A stretch of 64,000 nt of DNA from Anaerolineales bacterium UBA2395 (lineage in GTDB: Bacteria > Chloroflexota > Anaerolineae > Anaerolineales > Villigracilaceae): NCBI GenBank assembly GCA_002343775.1, contig DDSH01000004.1, positions 76,326 to 140,325 on the forward strand, written 5' to 3'. Position 1 is the first letter of the stretch. Each line of letters begins with the position of its first letter. Below, in pieces: positions 32,665 through 41,367 of this stretch. The position numbers and the translations under genes were made by a program. Below the pieces are notes generated by a model. The model made no database searches. It had not been told where the DNA came from and was given only the letters and a program-made list of their open reading frames with translations.

Positions 32665-33792
32665 TTAAAATTCCAGGTCTTTGCGGCGCATAACAACGGA
32701 TTCGACCAAGCCGATGCCGATCATCAAAGCTGTCAGACCGCTTCCACCGTAACTGATGAATGGTAACGGCAACCCGGAAACGGGCAACAAGTTGAGATTC
32801 ATCCCAATGTTGACCGCGCCTTGAAAAAAGATCAACGTCGCAATCCCCAATGCCAGCATCGAGCCGGACACATCACGCGCCTTTTGCGCCGCACGGATGC
32901 AGCGCCAGATGATGATGGAAAGGGTCAGAATGATAAGGACACCGCCCACCATTCCGAATTCCTCTGAACTCGCCGCAAAAATAAAATCGGTATGGCGCAC
33001 TTTCAGAAAGCGCAATTGGGTTTGGGAGCCATGCCCGTAGCCCTGACCGATCACGCCGCCCGAGCCGACGGCGATGAGCGCCTGCTGGACATTATAGCGG
33101 TTACCGTAGGTATCGTCCGGGTCTGGGACGACGAAGTTGACGATGCGTTCCTGCTGGTATGCCTGCAACCCGGGAATCCGAACACCCAACACCGAAAGCG
33201 CAATGACACTGACAAGCGCGAGCGCCCCAATGACAGCCGCTATGATCACATGCTTGATCTGAATGCCGTTCACCCACAACATGACAGCCAGAATGACGGA
33301 CAATACCATGACATTACTAAGGTTGGGCTGCAACAGAATCAGCAATATAATGCCTGACGCCCAGAGAACCGCGCCTAGAACCCAGCGCAGATCGCGCGGT
33401 TTATCCTGCACGGATTCAAAATATCGCGCCAGAGCAATGATCGCAGCAATCTTGGCGAATTCGGTCGGCTGAAGGAAGAGCACGCCCACAGTAAACCACC
33501 GTTGTGCACCAAATGCAGATTGTCCAAACCCCGTCAATGTAACCAAAAAAATGATGATGACCAGGTAAATGGGGCGGTACAACGCCAGCCAGTAACGATA
33601 GTCGATGGAAGCAAGCAGGAAAATCAGCGCCACCCCCAGAATGGCAAAATACACCTGACGGGCGATCAGGGGCTGAAGCACTTCGTTTCCTGCCACGGCG
33701 GAACGGATCATCGCCGTGCCAAACGCCGATGCCAGCACAATCGCGCCTAAAAGCAGGAAATCAAAATTTCGCCAGGAAAGACCACGTGTCAT
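32665..33792 (-). CDS. rodA: peptidoglycan polymerase RodA (FtsW/RodA/SpoVE family)
   Basis: 375 residues with about ten membrane segments. WFTVGVLFLQPTEFAKIAAIIALARYFE (about 115-140) holds the conserved Pro-Thr-Glu-Phe-x-Lys, and LPVSGLPLPFISYGGSGL near the C-terminus is the family signature. It polymerises lipid II glycan for the elongation machine together with PBP2. The start is uncertain: ATG codons at 33795 and 33792 lie directly after a terminator T-tract without a ribosome site, and a GTG lies at 33822. It is the last gene of the shape cluster. Confidence 0.93.
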   Translation of the reverse strand: MTRGLSWRNFDFLLLGAIVLASAFGTAMIRSAVAGNEVLQPLIARQVYFAILGVALIFLLASIDYRYWLALYRPIYLVIIIFLVTLTGFGQSAFGAQRWFTVGVLFLQPTEFAKIAAIIALARYFESVQDKPRDLRWVLGAVLWASGIILLILLQPNLSNVMVLSVILAVMLWVNGIQIKHVIIAAVIGALALVSVIALSVLGVRIPGLQAYQQERIVNFVVPDPDDTYGNRYNVQQALIAVGSGGVIGQGYGHGSQTQLRFLKVRHTDFIFAASSEEFGMVGGVLIILTLSIIIWRCIRAAQKARDVSGSMLALGIATLIFFQGAVNIGMNLNLLPVSGLPLPFISYGGSGLTALMIGIGLVESVVMRRKDLEF

Positions 33793-33799
33793 CATAAAC

Positions 33800-33845
33800 A
33801 AAAAAACACGGATGCAACCCACAACACCATCAGGTTGATCCGTGT
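33800..33845 (-). terminator. terminator between minE and rodA
   Basis: On the minus strand ACACGGAT (33838-33845) and CAACC pair with GGTTG and ATCCGTGT (33806-33813), with one bulge, followed by seven T that end five bases before the rodA start codon (the ATG at 33795). Confidence 0.75.
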
Positions 33846-33864
33846 CTCCACAATATCAAAAAAA

Positions 33865-34119
33865 TCAACCTGCACGGTGGTGCGATGGGCTCCGCAGGGG
33901 GATATCCGCCACCAACCGTTGCGAACGACCATCCCGTTCCAATCCAATTTGAACGGCATCCGGGTCGATGTCTATGTATTGAGAGATAGCCTTGAGGAGG
34001 TCATCTTTAAGGGACTCAAGTTGAGCGGGTGTCAGGTCGGTGCGATCATGCACCAGAACGAGTTGCAGACGTTCCTTGGCGCTTGTGGCACTGCTCTTCC
34101 GTTTGAAGAAATTCATCAT
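33865..34119 (-). CDS. minE: cell division topological specificity factor MinE
   Basis: 84 residues. FFKRKSSATSAKERLQLVLVHDRTDLTP is the anti-MinCD region with the N-terminal membrane-targeting residues, and LLKAISQYIDIDPDAVQIGLERDG is the dimerising topological domain. MinE releases MinD from the membrane by stimulating its ATPase, making the Min proteins oscillate and keep the division site at midcell. One base separates it from minD. The C-terminal SPSHHRAG tail is not conserved. Confidence 0.93.
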   Translation of the reverse strand: MMNFFKRKSSATSAKERLQLVLVHDRTDLTPAQLESLKDDLLKAISQYIDIDPDAVQIGLERDGRSQRLVADIPLRSPSHHRAG

Positions 34120-34120
34120 T

Positions 34121-34918
34121 TCATTTCCTCCCCGCCAGCCGCTGAATGGCGCTCCACAAACCGCCCTGCTGGTTCAGATCCATAAAGGGAATGTCCTGCC
34201 CTTGCAGGCGTTTGGCGATATTGCGGAACGCCTGTCCTGCGCGGCTTTTCGGGTCATTGACCACGGGCGCGCCGCGATTGGATCCGATGATGACCGTTTC
34301 GTCCTCGGGAACAATCCCGACCAATTGGATACCCAACAGGTCGAGAACATCCTCGGGGGAAAGCATGTCGTTATTTTTGACCATGGTGGGATTCAGTCGA
34401 TTGAGGATCAACAAGGGATTGCCTTTCTCCTCCGCCTCCAGAATGCCGACCACGCGATCCGCATCGCGCACCGCGCTGACCTCGGGGTTGGTCACCACCA
34501 GAACGCGATCTGCCGCTGCGATGGCATTGCGGAAGCCGCGCTCGATGCCCGCGGGTGAGTCGATGATCACGAAGTCAGAATCAGCCCGAAGGTCATTGCA
34601 GATGCGAACCATATCCGACGGGGAGACGGCGTTCTTATCGCGCGTTTGGGCGGCAGGGATCAGGTACATTTCGGGAAAATGTTTGTCGCGGATCATGGCT
34701 TGCTTCAATTTGCAGCGTCCCTCGATGACATCCACAATGTCGTACACGATCCGGTTCTCAAGCCCCATGACCACATCAAGATTCCGCAAGCCGATGTCGC
34801 CGTCGATACAGACGACCCGTTTGCCGTCAATTGCCAGGGCGGTGGCAAGGTTTGCGACGGCTGTGGTTTTTCCCACGCCGCCTTTCCCGGAGGTAACAGT
34901 AATCACTTGAGCGGTCAT
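34121..34918 (-). CDS. minD: septum site-determining ATPase MinD
   Basis: 265 residues. The deviant Walker A GKGGVGKTTAV is at 11-21, CIDGDIGLRNLD follows at about 37-48, and IIDSPAGIERG near 120 is the switch II region. The C-terminal end AIQRLAGRK is a short membrane-targeting helix. MinD recruits MinC to the membrane near the poles and is driven off by MinE. It lies between minC and minE. Confidence 0.96.
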   Translation of the reverse strand: MTAQVITVTSGKGGVGKTTAVANLATALAIDGKRVVCIDGDIGLRNLDVVMGLENRIVYDIVDVIEGRCKLKQAMIRDKHFPEMYLIPAAQTRDKNAVSPSDMVRICNDLRADSDFVIIDSPAGIERGFRNAIAAADRVLVVTNPEVSAVRDADRVVGILEAEEKGNPLLILNRLNPTMVKNNDMLSPEDVLDLLGIQLVGIVPEDETVIIGSNRGAPVVNDPKSRAGQAFRNIAKRLQGQDIPFMDLNQQGGLWSAIQRLAGRK

Positions 34919-34939
34919 ATATGTTCCTAAAAATATGGA

Positions 34940-35626
34940 TTAGCCTGCATGCCAGGGCTCTGCCTGCAAACGACCGTGGCTGTTGATGCTGGCGATCTCA
35001 GGTTTTGGGTCTTTGTGTGGTTTCAACATCGCGGAAACTTCATCTGCGATGCGCAACTGATTGGCGGAAAGGTCGAGAGCGCAGATAAATGCGGAACGAT
35101 CACCTTTTGAACCGGCATGGATCATGCCGCGCACCTTGCCCCAGACGATGACATTTCCCTCCGCCACCACCTCTGCGCCAGGGTTCACATCGCCAAAGAC
35201 CACGATATGACCAGGATATTCGATGCGCGTACCGGAACGGATGGTCTTGGCAACAAACAAAGCGGTATCGTCGCGGATGGTGTCGGCAACATGCCGATGC
35301 TCTTCGGGTCTGGGTTTGGAAATGCGGGTGGCAAGCCCCAGTAATTGCGCGGTTTGTTCGGTAGTGGGAGATTCACTGACAACCGCCCACAGGGAAACGT
35401 TTCGGGCGGAGAGTTCATCACGCAAGTCGACGAGATCGTTCACCTTAAGGACTTGTGAACCGACATCCATCGCAAGACGCGCGCCTTGAAAAAAGGATGG
35501 TTTCTCATCGATCTGAGCAAGCAGCGCAAGCCGCTGGTCTTCCCACGGCGCATCTGCGAACGTCGCGAGCAGTCCATCACGTATACCTTTGATCTGAAGG
35601 TTGGATGTAATCGGCTCCATAACCAT
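34940..35626 (-). CDS. minC: septum site-determining protein MinC
   Basis: 228 residues from the ATG at 35626 (or 226 from 35620). The N-terminal domain, about 1-100, is divergent as usual. The C-terminal beta helix is clear: TRIEYPGHIVVFGDVNPGAEVVAEGNVIVWGKVRGMIHAG, followed by the metal-independent dimer face SAFICALDLSANQLRIADEV. It blocks FtsZ assembly away from midcell when carried by MinD. A longer frame upstream runs antiparallel with no start signal and is rejected. Confidence 0.92.
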   Translation of the reverse strand: MVMEPITSNLQIKGIRDGLLATFADAPWEDQRLALLAQIDEKPSFFQGARLAMDVGSQVLKVNDLVDLRDELSARNVSLWAVVSESPTTEQTAQLLGLATRISKPRPEEHRHVADTIRDDTALFVAKTIRSGTRIEYPGHIVVFGDVNPGAEVVAEGNVIVWGKVRGMIHAGSKGDRSAFICALDLSANQLRIADEVSAMLKPHKDPKPEIASINSHGRLQAEPWHAG

Positions 35627-35644
35627 GTGCAAAATATCGCCTCG

Positions 35645-35650
35645 AATTAT
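35645..35650 (-). promoter_or_regulatory. possible -10 element in front of minC
   Basis: On the minus strand TATAAT in the 40-base gap between mrdA and minC, 18 bases before the start. No clear -35. It could give the Min genes a promoter of their own inside the shape cluster. Confidence 0.4.
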
Positions 35651-35666
35651 ACCTGATGAAGTCGGG

Positions 35667-37907
35667 CTACTGTCCGCCCGCGCCCTGGGCAATATCAACC
35701 GCTTTGATCTCAAAATAGGCGCGGATGACACGATCGACCATCGGTCCTGCCACACTGGCGCCTTCGCCGCCATTATAGGCAAACGCGACTACGATGATCT
35801 CGGGATCATCATAGGGAGCATAAGCCAGCGTCCAGGAATGCGTGGGCCATGCGCCGAACTGACAGCGGTCATTGGCGCGAGCGACATCGTCGCAGTACTC
35901 TGCTGTTCCGGTCTTTCCTGCCACGGCAATGGGATAGTCGGAGAACAGGTCGGTCAATGTTCCAAAATTGGTGTCGGTCACTGTCAGCCGCGTGCCGGCA
36001 CGGACTGCCTGTATCGCCTCGGGCTGGATGATCTTCAGATCATCCGTCAGCGTGCAGAAGGGACCCTCGCAGGAATATTCCCGGATCAAAGGTGTGACCG
36101 ACACATCCCATTTCAAATTGGGGGTGAACGGTGAAATCTGATAACTGCCGGGGGTTTCGAATTCGGTCACAGTAAAGTCTTCAGGGTTAAACCAGAAAGG
36201 CACCACGTTCCCATCCCCGTCCGTCACCTGATTGACAATAGTCGGTTGCATGAGCTTTCCGTTGTTGGCGATCACCGAACCAGACATCAACACCTGAAGC
36301 GGCGTTGCAAGGACATATCCCTGCCCCACGCTGGCAATGTATGTATCACCGGTGGACCAGTTCTCGCCCGTATTAATACGTTTCCATTGCGGGTCGGGCA
36401 TCAATCCGTTTTGTTCGCCCAATAGCTGAATCCCGGACGGCTCGCCATATCCAAGCGCACGGGCATATTGACCAAGGCGTTCGATACCCAACCCCTGTGG
36501 AATTTCATCTTCGAAGCCGCCGCCCAATTTGTAAAAACACACATTGCTCGAATAGGCGATGCACTGCAAAAAGCGCAGGCTGCCGAAACCTTCCGGATTT
36601 TGGTCGAAAATGTAGTCCACGAAGGGACGTGTGTTTCGATCTGTACACACATCGTTCGGGTTGAAGCGTTCACACAAGAGCAGCTGCCCCGGTGTCAAAA
36701 TGACATCATCCAAATCCACAACACCCTCGTTAAAAGCACCCACCGCAGTGGACAATTTAAATGTCGATCCGGGAGGGTATTCGGCTGAAATGGCATTGTT
36801 CAACAAAGGCTTGCGAGGGTCCTCGCTGAGCTGTTCGTAGTAATAGGCGGGAATCAGTCGGGCGAGGCGGTTATTCTCATAGCTTGGGTAGGAAACCATG
36901 GCAAGGATTTCACCAGTCTTCGGGTTCATCGCGATGATAACACCGCTCGAAATACGAACGGTCCCAAAGTAAGTGTTCCAAAACCGGACTTCCTCCAGCA
37001 AGGTCGCTTCGGCAGCGGCTTGCAAACGCGTGTCGATGGTCAGGTAGACATTGTTTCCCGGCACTGGAGCGAGCGGTGGCTCAAGGTTGCGGATCTCCTG
37101 TCCAGCCACATCTCTCTGTACAACACGCAGCCCATTCCGTCCCGCCAGAACATCCTGCAATGAAGCTTCCACGCCGGAATATCCGATCTTGTCGCGATTG
37201 GGTTCGAACCCCTGATCGCGAAGTTCCTCTTCTTGCGAAGCCGGGATGGGACCCAAAAATCCCACAATGTGGGCAGTCAATGAACCAGTGGGATAATCGC
37301 GGATCGGTTCAACCTCGACCGCGACACCGGGCCAGTCCACCGCTTTTTCTTCCACAATTCGAGCGATCTCCTCCGAAATATTGCATTTGACCTTCACGGA
37401 GCTGAATGGCGCAAGCGTATCCTGCAATGCCACCAGCTGACCGATGCTCGGTCCTTCCACGCAGGCGGCGAAAAGTTTAGATTCCTCCAAATATTCTTCC
37501 GTCATCAACCCGCCGGGCACTGCCAGGATCAACCCATCTGTTGGGGTATCCTCGTTGACAAAATTACCAACAGGCACATCGATCAGATCTGAAAGTTCCC
37601 GGTAGATGCGTTGAATGTCGGCATCATCTGCGGGAAGACCGGCGGGGGTGATGGCAACACTATACGAAGCGACATTCCTCGCAAGGATGTTCCCGTAACG
37701 GTCATAGATGATGCCACGTGGCGCAGCAACACTGACATCTTTTGTGTAATTCTCAACCGCCAATGCGCGAAAACCATCGCCCTGGAGTACTTGAAGATTG
37801 ACCAGACGCATGACGAAAGCGGTCATTGCCAGCACGACAACGATATACAAAACATTAAGCCGCCAAGATTCAAAGCGAACCGGGCGTGATTCAGATCCGG
37901 TACTCAT
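35667..37907 (-). CDS. mrdA: penicillin-binding protein 2 (elongation transpeptidase)
   Basis: 746 residues: a membrane anchor at about 17-37 (NVLYIVVVLAMTAFVMRLVNL), the dimerisation domain starting RGIIYDRYGNILARN, and the transpeptidase. The active-site Ser is in YPPGSTFKL (about residue 381), SSNVCFY gives the SxN motif, and GKTGTAE the KTG motif. It crosslinks peptidoglycan during elongation with RodA. About 100 residues between the SxN and KTG motifs exceed the E. coli protein and include two Cys in YSCEGPFCTLTDD, a possible disulphide outside the cell. It overlaps mreD by four bases. Confidence 0.95.
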   Translation of the reverse strand: MSTGSESRPVRFESWRLNVLYIVVVLAMTAFVMRLVNLQVLQGDGFRALAVENYTKDVSVAAPRGIIYDRYGNILARNVASYSVAITPAGLPADDADIQRIYRELSDLIDVPVGNFVNEDTPTDGLILAVPGGLMTEEYLEESKLFAACVEGPSIGQLVALQDTLAPFSSVKVKCNISEEIARIVEEKAVDWPGVAVEVEPIRDYPTGSLTAHIVGFLGPIPASQEEELRDQGFEPNRDKIGYSGVEASLQDVLAGRNGLRVVQRDVAGQEIRNLEPPLAPVPGNNVYLTIDTRLQAAAEATLLEEVRFWNTYFGTVRISSGVIIAMNPKTGEILAMVSYPSYENNRLARLIPAYYYEQLSEDPRKPLLNNAISAEYPPGSTFKLSTAVGAFNEGVVDLDDVILTPGQLLLCERFNPNDVCTDRNTRPFVDYIFDQNPEGFGSLRFLQCIAYSSNVCFYKLGGGFEDEIPQGLGIERLGQYARALGYGEPSGIQLLGEQNGLMPDPQWKRINTGENWSTGDTYIASVGQGYVLATPLQVLMSGSVIANNGKLMQPTIVNQVTDGDGNVVPFWFNPEDFTVTEFETPGSYQISPFTPNLKWDVSVTPLIREYSCEGPFCTLTDDLKIIQPEAIQAVRAGTRLTVTDTNFGTLTDLFSDYPIAVAGKTGTAEYCDDVARANDRCQFGAWPTHSWTLAYAPYDDPEIIVVAFAYNGGEGASVAGPMVDRVIRAYFEIKAVDIAQGAGGQ

Positions 37908-38404
37908 GCAAACTCCTCAAGCGGGTACACCCAGTAGGAAAGGTCACGCATAAACGTAAAGATGGGAATGGCAAAGAACATGTTCAGCAGCAAGCTTGGA
38001 AGGGTGATCAACCCAAGCACATCCCTAAAACCCAGGCTTGTTCCCAACAGGCTTAAGACAATAAAGGAAAGAAGATGGATGAACAGCGTCCCCAGAAATA
38101 CCACACTGAACATCGCCAGCAAGGGCGCCTGCCAGACGCGCTTTTGCAGTATCCGCGCCAGAAAAATCACTCCAAAATAACCAACGACAACCACCAACCA
38201 GGGCATACTCGATACAAAAGCCACCAACAGACAGGCAAAGGCACCCCAATGCCAGGCAGAATTGACGCGCTCCTGCAATGCCCAGGCAGCGATCAAAAGC
38301 AGTGGCAGGTCAGCATACCCGGAAAGCAGCCTGACTTCGCTGATCACCGAAGATTGCAGAATCACTGCCAGGAGAAGCAATGGAAAAGCGACAATATTCC
38401 GCAT
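37904..38404 (-). CDS. mreD: rod shape-determining membrane protein MreD
   Basis: 166 residues with four to six hydrophobic segments. The N-terminus VAFPLLLLAVILQSSVISEVRLLSGYADLPLLLIAAWAL is typical of MreD. Sequence conservation in this family is low, so the call rests on size, hydrophobicity and the place between mreC and mrdA. Its stop overlaps the mrdA start (ATGA). Confidence 0.88.
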   Translation of the reverse strand: MRNIVAFPLLLLAVILQSSVISEVRLLSGYADLPLLLIAAWALQERVNSAWHWGAFACLLVAFVSSMPWLVVVVGYFGVIFLARILQKRVWQAPLLAMFSVVFLGTLFIHLLSFIVLSLLGTSLGFRDVLGLITLPSLLLNMFFAIPIFTFMRDLSYWVYPLEEFA

Positions 38405-38409
38405 GAAGG

Positions 38410-39252
38410 TTAGGGTGAAGGTGTGGAAACCGGTTCCAACGGGGATATATCGACCGGTCTGAAGTTCGTGATGACGAGGACAATCTCGAGGCGGGAAAAA
38501 TCCACAGCAGGTTGAACGGTTGCCTGCTGGAATAACTCAAATTCCAACGTACGAATCGTAATGACCTGCCCGATAATCAGGTCCGCCGGGAAGCCGCCGC
38601 CCAGCCCCGAGGTCAGAATAAGATCGCCGGGCTCCACCACAACGTCTTGAGAAATCATATCGAGTGAAAGGTCACCCGTTACCGAGCCGAACAGGACAGC
38701 GCTTGTATCTGCATTTTGCAGGTACACATTGATGGAAGATGCCGGGTCTGTGATCAGTTGCACGCGGGCGGCATCTGCGATCACCGCATCGATGCGTCCG
38801 ACCAGACCTTGATTTGTGACCACAGGCATACCGCGCCGGATGCCTTCATTAGAGCCTCGGTTGATAATGATGTAATGCAGAAATGGGCTCGGATCGCGTC
38901 CGATGACCGAGGCGGCTTTATAGGTGCTCTCAGGGTTTGAACGGGAAAAATCCACCAGGGCGGCGAGAATATCCGTCTCGTTGACACGCTGCTGCAGCTC
39001 GATGACCTGAGTCTGCAACTGCGAAACCTGCGCCTCCAATTCCGCATTGCGCTGACGAAGTGAAACGATATCGCGTGGTGCGGTGACAAAATCCTGAAAG
39101 CCGACAAAACGGGTCGAAATCCAGGTTTGCAATTCGATCAACACGGAACCAAGCTGCCGAGACGCAGAGCCAAGGTAACCTCCAAGCGCCAGAGCCAAAA
39201 TCCCCCCCACGACAAGAAAAATGATCGTTGTTTGTAAAGAACGAGAGTTCAT
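38410..39252 (-). CDS. mreC: rod shape-determining protein MreC
   Basis: 280 residues: one membrane segment at about 9-28, a coiled coil with the repeated QRNAELEAQVSQLQTQVIELQQRV at about 65-90, then the beta domain with VIGRDPSPFLHYIIINRGSNEGIRRGMPVVTNQGLVGRI, which is the family hallmark. It lies outside the membrane and bridges the MreB filament system to PBP2. The C-terminus ends in a Pro/Ser tail. Five bases separate it from mreD. Confidence 0.95.
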   Translation of the reverse strand: MNSRSLQTTIIFLVVGGILALALGGYLGSASRQLGSVLIELQTWISTRFVGFQDFVTAPRDIVSLRQRNAELEAQVSQLQTQVIELQQRVNETDILAALVDFSRSNPESTYKAASVIGRDPSPFLHYIIINRGSNEGIRRGMPVVTNQGLVGRIDAVIADAARVQLITDPASSINVYLQNADTSAVLFGSVTGDLSLDMISQDVVVEPGDLILTSGLGGGFPADLIIGQVITIRTLEFELFQQATVQPAVDFSRLEIVLVITNFRPVDISPLEPVSTPSP

Positions 39253-39293
39253 TCGATTTTAGTCCCTTGGGCAGAGACCTTTATTTTCATCCT

Positions 39294-40364
39294 TTATGCA
39301 ACGTGCCTGGTACTGCCGCGTTCCAAACCAACCAGATAACGAGACAGGCTTTCAAGGTCTTCAAAGACCATCGCCGCGCCACGCGCAACACAGGTCAGTG
39401 GATCCTCCGCCACCCAGACACGCAGCTTCAGTTCATCGGTCAGGCGCTCTGCCAACCCTTGCAGCAATGCGCCGCCGCCGGCAAGACAAATACCAATATC
39501 CATCAAATCGGAAACGATCTCCGGCGGGATCTCATCCAGCGCATCGCGGACTGTATCCACGATTACCTGAACCGATGCCGATAACGCTTCACGGATCTCG
39601 ACCGAGGAAACTTCTATGGTTTCAGGCAGCCCGGTCACAAGATTACGTCCGCGCACTTCCATGGTCTTCTCAGGATGCAGCGGATACGCCGACCCGATCT
39701 GCCATTTGATCTGCTCCGCAATTCCCGCACCGATCAACAGGTTGTACTTGTTGCGAAGATACTGCACAACATCCTGATCCATTTCATCGCCCGCCACGCG
39801 CAGGGACCGTGAAGCGACGACACCGCTCATCGACATCACCGCCACTTCGGTCGTACCGCCGCCAATATCCACCACCATCGAGCCACGGATCTCCCCAACG
39901 GGCAGACCCGCTCCAAGCGCAGCCGCGATCGGCTCTTCGATCAACATGGCTTGACGCGCCCCAGATGCCATCACAGCATCATACACGGCGCGCTTTTCCA
40001 CTTCGGTAACACCGGTGGGCAAGCCCACGATCACACGCGGACGCGGAAGCGGCACAACGCTTTGTTCGTGAACCTTGCCAATAAAATATTCCAGCATGAC
40101 GCGGGTCACATCGAACTCTGCGATAACACCATCACGGATCGGACGCACCACCACCACGTTCGCGGGGGTACGCCCCACCATTTCCTTGGCTTCCAAACCG
40201 ATTGCCAACGGTTGACGCTGCTTTTTATCCACCGTCACCCAGGAAGGTTCGTTAATAACGATACCTTTTCCACGGACATGAACAAGCGTGTTCGCGGTCC
40301 CAAGGTCTATGGCAATATCAAGAGAAAACAGGCCTAACAGCCAGTTGATTGGATTGAAAGCCAA
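39294..40364 (-). CDS. mreB: rod shape-determining actin-like protein MreB
   Basis: 356 residues. DIAIDLGTANTLVHVRGKGI is phosphate loop 1, VVDIGGGTTEVAVMS loop 2, and GGGALLQGLAERL the adenosine motif. MreB filaments direct sidewall synthesis. The start is TTG at 40364, with an AGGAG site seven bases upstream; no ATG is available near it. This is the first gene of the cluster and has an extended -10 promoter upstream. Confidence 0.97.
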   Translation of the reverse strand: MAFNPINWLLGLFSLDIAIDLGTANTLVHVRGKGIVINEPSWVTVDKKQRQPLAIGLEAKEMVGRTPANVVVVRPIRDGVIAEFDVTRVMLEYFIGKVHEQSVVPLPRPRVIVGLPTGVTEVEKRAVYDAVMASGARQAMLIEEPIAAALGAGLPVGEIRGSMVVDIGGGTTEVAVMSMSGVVASRSLRVAGDEMDQDVVQYLRNKYNLLIGAGIAEQIKWQIGSAYPLHPEKTMEVRGRNLVTGLPETIEVSSVEIREALSASVQVIVDTVRDALDEIPPEIVSDLMDIGICLAGGGALLQGLAERLTDELKLRVWVAEDPLTCVARGAAMVFEDLESLSRYLVGLERGSTRHVA

Positions 40365-40412
40365 AACAGGCTCCTAAAAAGAGGATTCGATGCTGTGCAA
40401 AATTGCGGTGAG

Positions 40413-40421
40413 ATTATACCA
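40413..40421 (-). promoter_or_regulatory. extended -10 promoter of the mreB cluster
   Basis: On the minus strand TGGTATAAT, about 49 bases before the mreB TTG. It is in the 140-base gap shared with degV, which runs the other way. Confidence 0.6.
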
Positions 40422-40504
40422 TGAGGCAAAACCGAAGATTTGTCTCTTCAACCCGCATGCGGGTGTAAAATAGGGGGAAATTTTTCAACCCTCGGAGGAA
40501 TAAG

Positions 40505-41356
40505 ATGACCAAAGTTGCCATCGTAACAGACAGTACCGCCTATATTCCCACAGAATATGTGAAGCAATACAATCTTTCCATTACCCCTCAGGTTCTGATC
40601 TGGGGCGAAGAGATGTTTCGTGACGGGGTGGATATGCAGCCAGAGGAATTCTATACCCGTCTGAAGTCCGCCAAGACCATGCCCACCACCTCCCAAGTTC
40701 CGATCGTGGATATGCAAGCCACATTCCAGGGTTTGGTCGATCAGGGTTTCTCAGTGATGGGAATTTTCATTTCTTCCAAACTTTCAGGCACACAACAATC
40801 CGCCATTCAGGCAAAGCAAATGATGGGGAGCGCTGGAGAAAAGGTCGTCATTGTGGATAGCAAATCGACTGCCATGGCACTCGGGTTCCAGGTCCTCAGC
40901 ACTGCGCGGATGCTGGAAGCAGGAGCCAGTTTGCAGGAAGGCATCGCATATGCTGAAAAAGCCCACGAGAAGACAGGCGTGTTCTTCGCCGTGGACACTC
41001 TCGAATTTCTGCATCGCGGCGGGCGTATCGGCGGGGCGCAGCGTTTCATCGGTTCAGCCCTGAACCTAAAACCGATCCTTGCGGTAAAGGATGGCAAAGT
41101 GGAAGGTGTAGACCGCATCCGCACCAAAACCAAGGCGCATGATCGCATCCTTGAATTAATTTCAGAACAGGTCAAGGGAAAATCGAACATCCGGATCGCC
41201 TGTCTGCACGCGAACGCTCACGAAGATGGAAAAAAACTCCTTGAGCGCGCCGCGTCAGAATTCTCGCCCGTTGAAACGATCTACACCGAATTAAGTCCCG
41301 TCGTTGGTACGCACGCGGGACCCGGAACCGTAGGGTTGGCGTACATCCACGATTAG
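40505..41356 (+). CDS. DegV family fatty acid-binding protein
   Basis: 283 residues, the normal length. The start KVAIVTDSTAYIP is the family signature, TTSQVPIVDMQATFQ (about 60-75) and IFISSKLSGTQQSA (about 88-101) follow, and the C-terminal RIACLHANAHEDG and SPVVGTHAGPGTVGLAY complete the fold. DegV proteins bind a fatty acid between two lobes and in Gram-positive bacteria serve fatty-acid kinase FakA; no kinase gene is nearby. A GGAGGAATAAG ribosome site precedes the start. Confidence 0.93.
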   Translation: MTKVAIVTDSTAYIPTEYVKQYNLSITPQVLIWGEEMFRDGVDMQPEEFYTRLKSAKTMPTTSQVPIVDMQATFQGLVDQGFSVMGIFISSKLSGTQQSAIQAKQMMGSAGEKVVIVDSKSTAMALGFQVLSTARMLEAGASLQEGIAYAEKAHEKTGVFFAVDTLEFLHRGGRIGGAQRFIGSALNLKPILAVKDGKVEGVDRIRTKTKAHDRILELISEQVKGKSNIRIACLHANAHEDGKKLLERAASEFSPVETIYTELSPVVGTHAGPGTVGLAYIHD

Positions 41357-41367
41357 ATCGATACTCC

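Noticed and set aside
34146..34910. 254-residue open frame on the plus strand
   Set aside because: Antisense to minD throughout; Ser/Arg/Thr-rich with no recognisable domain.
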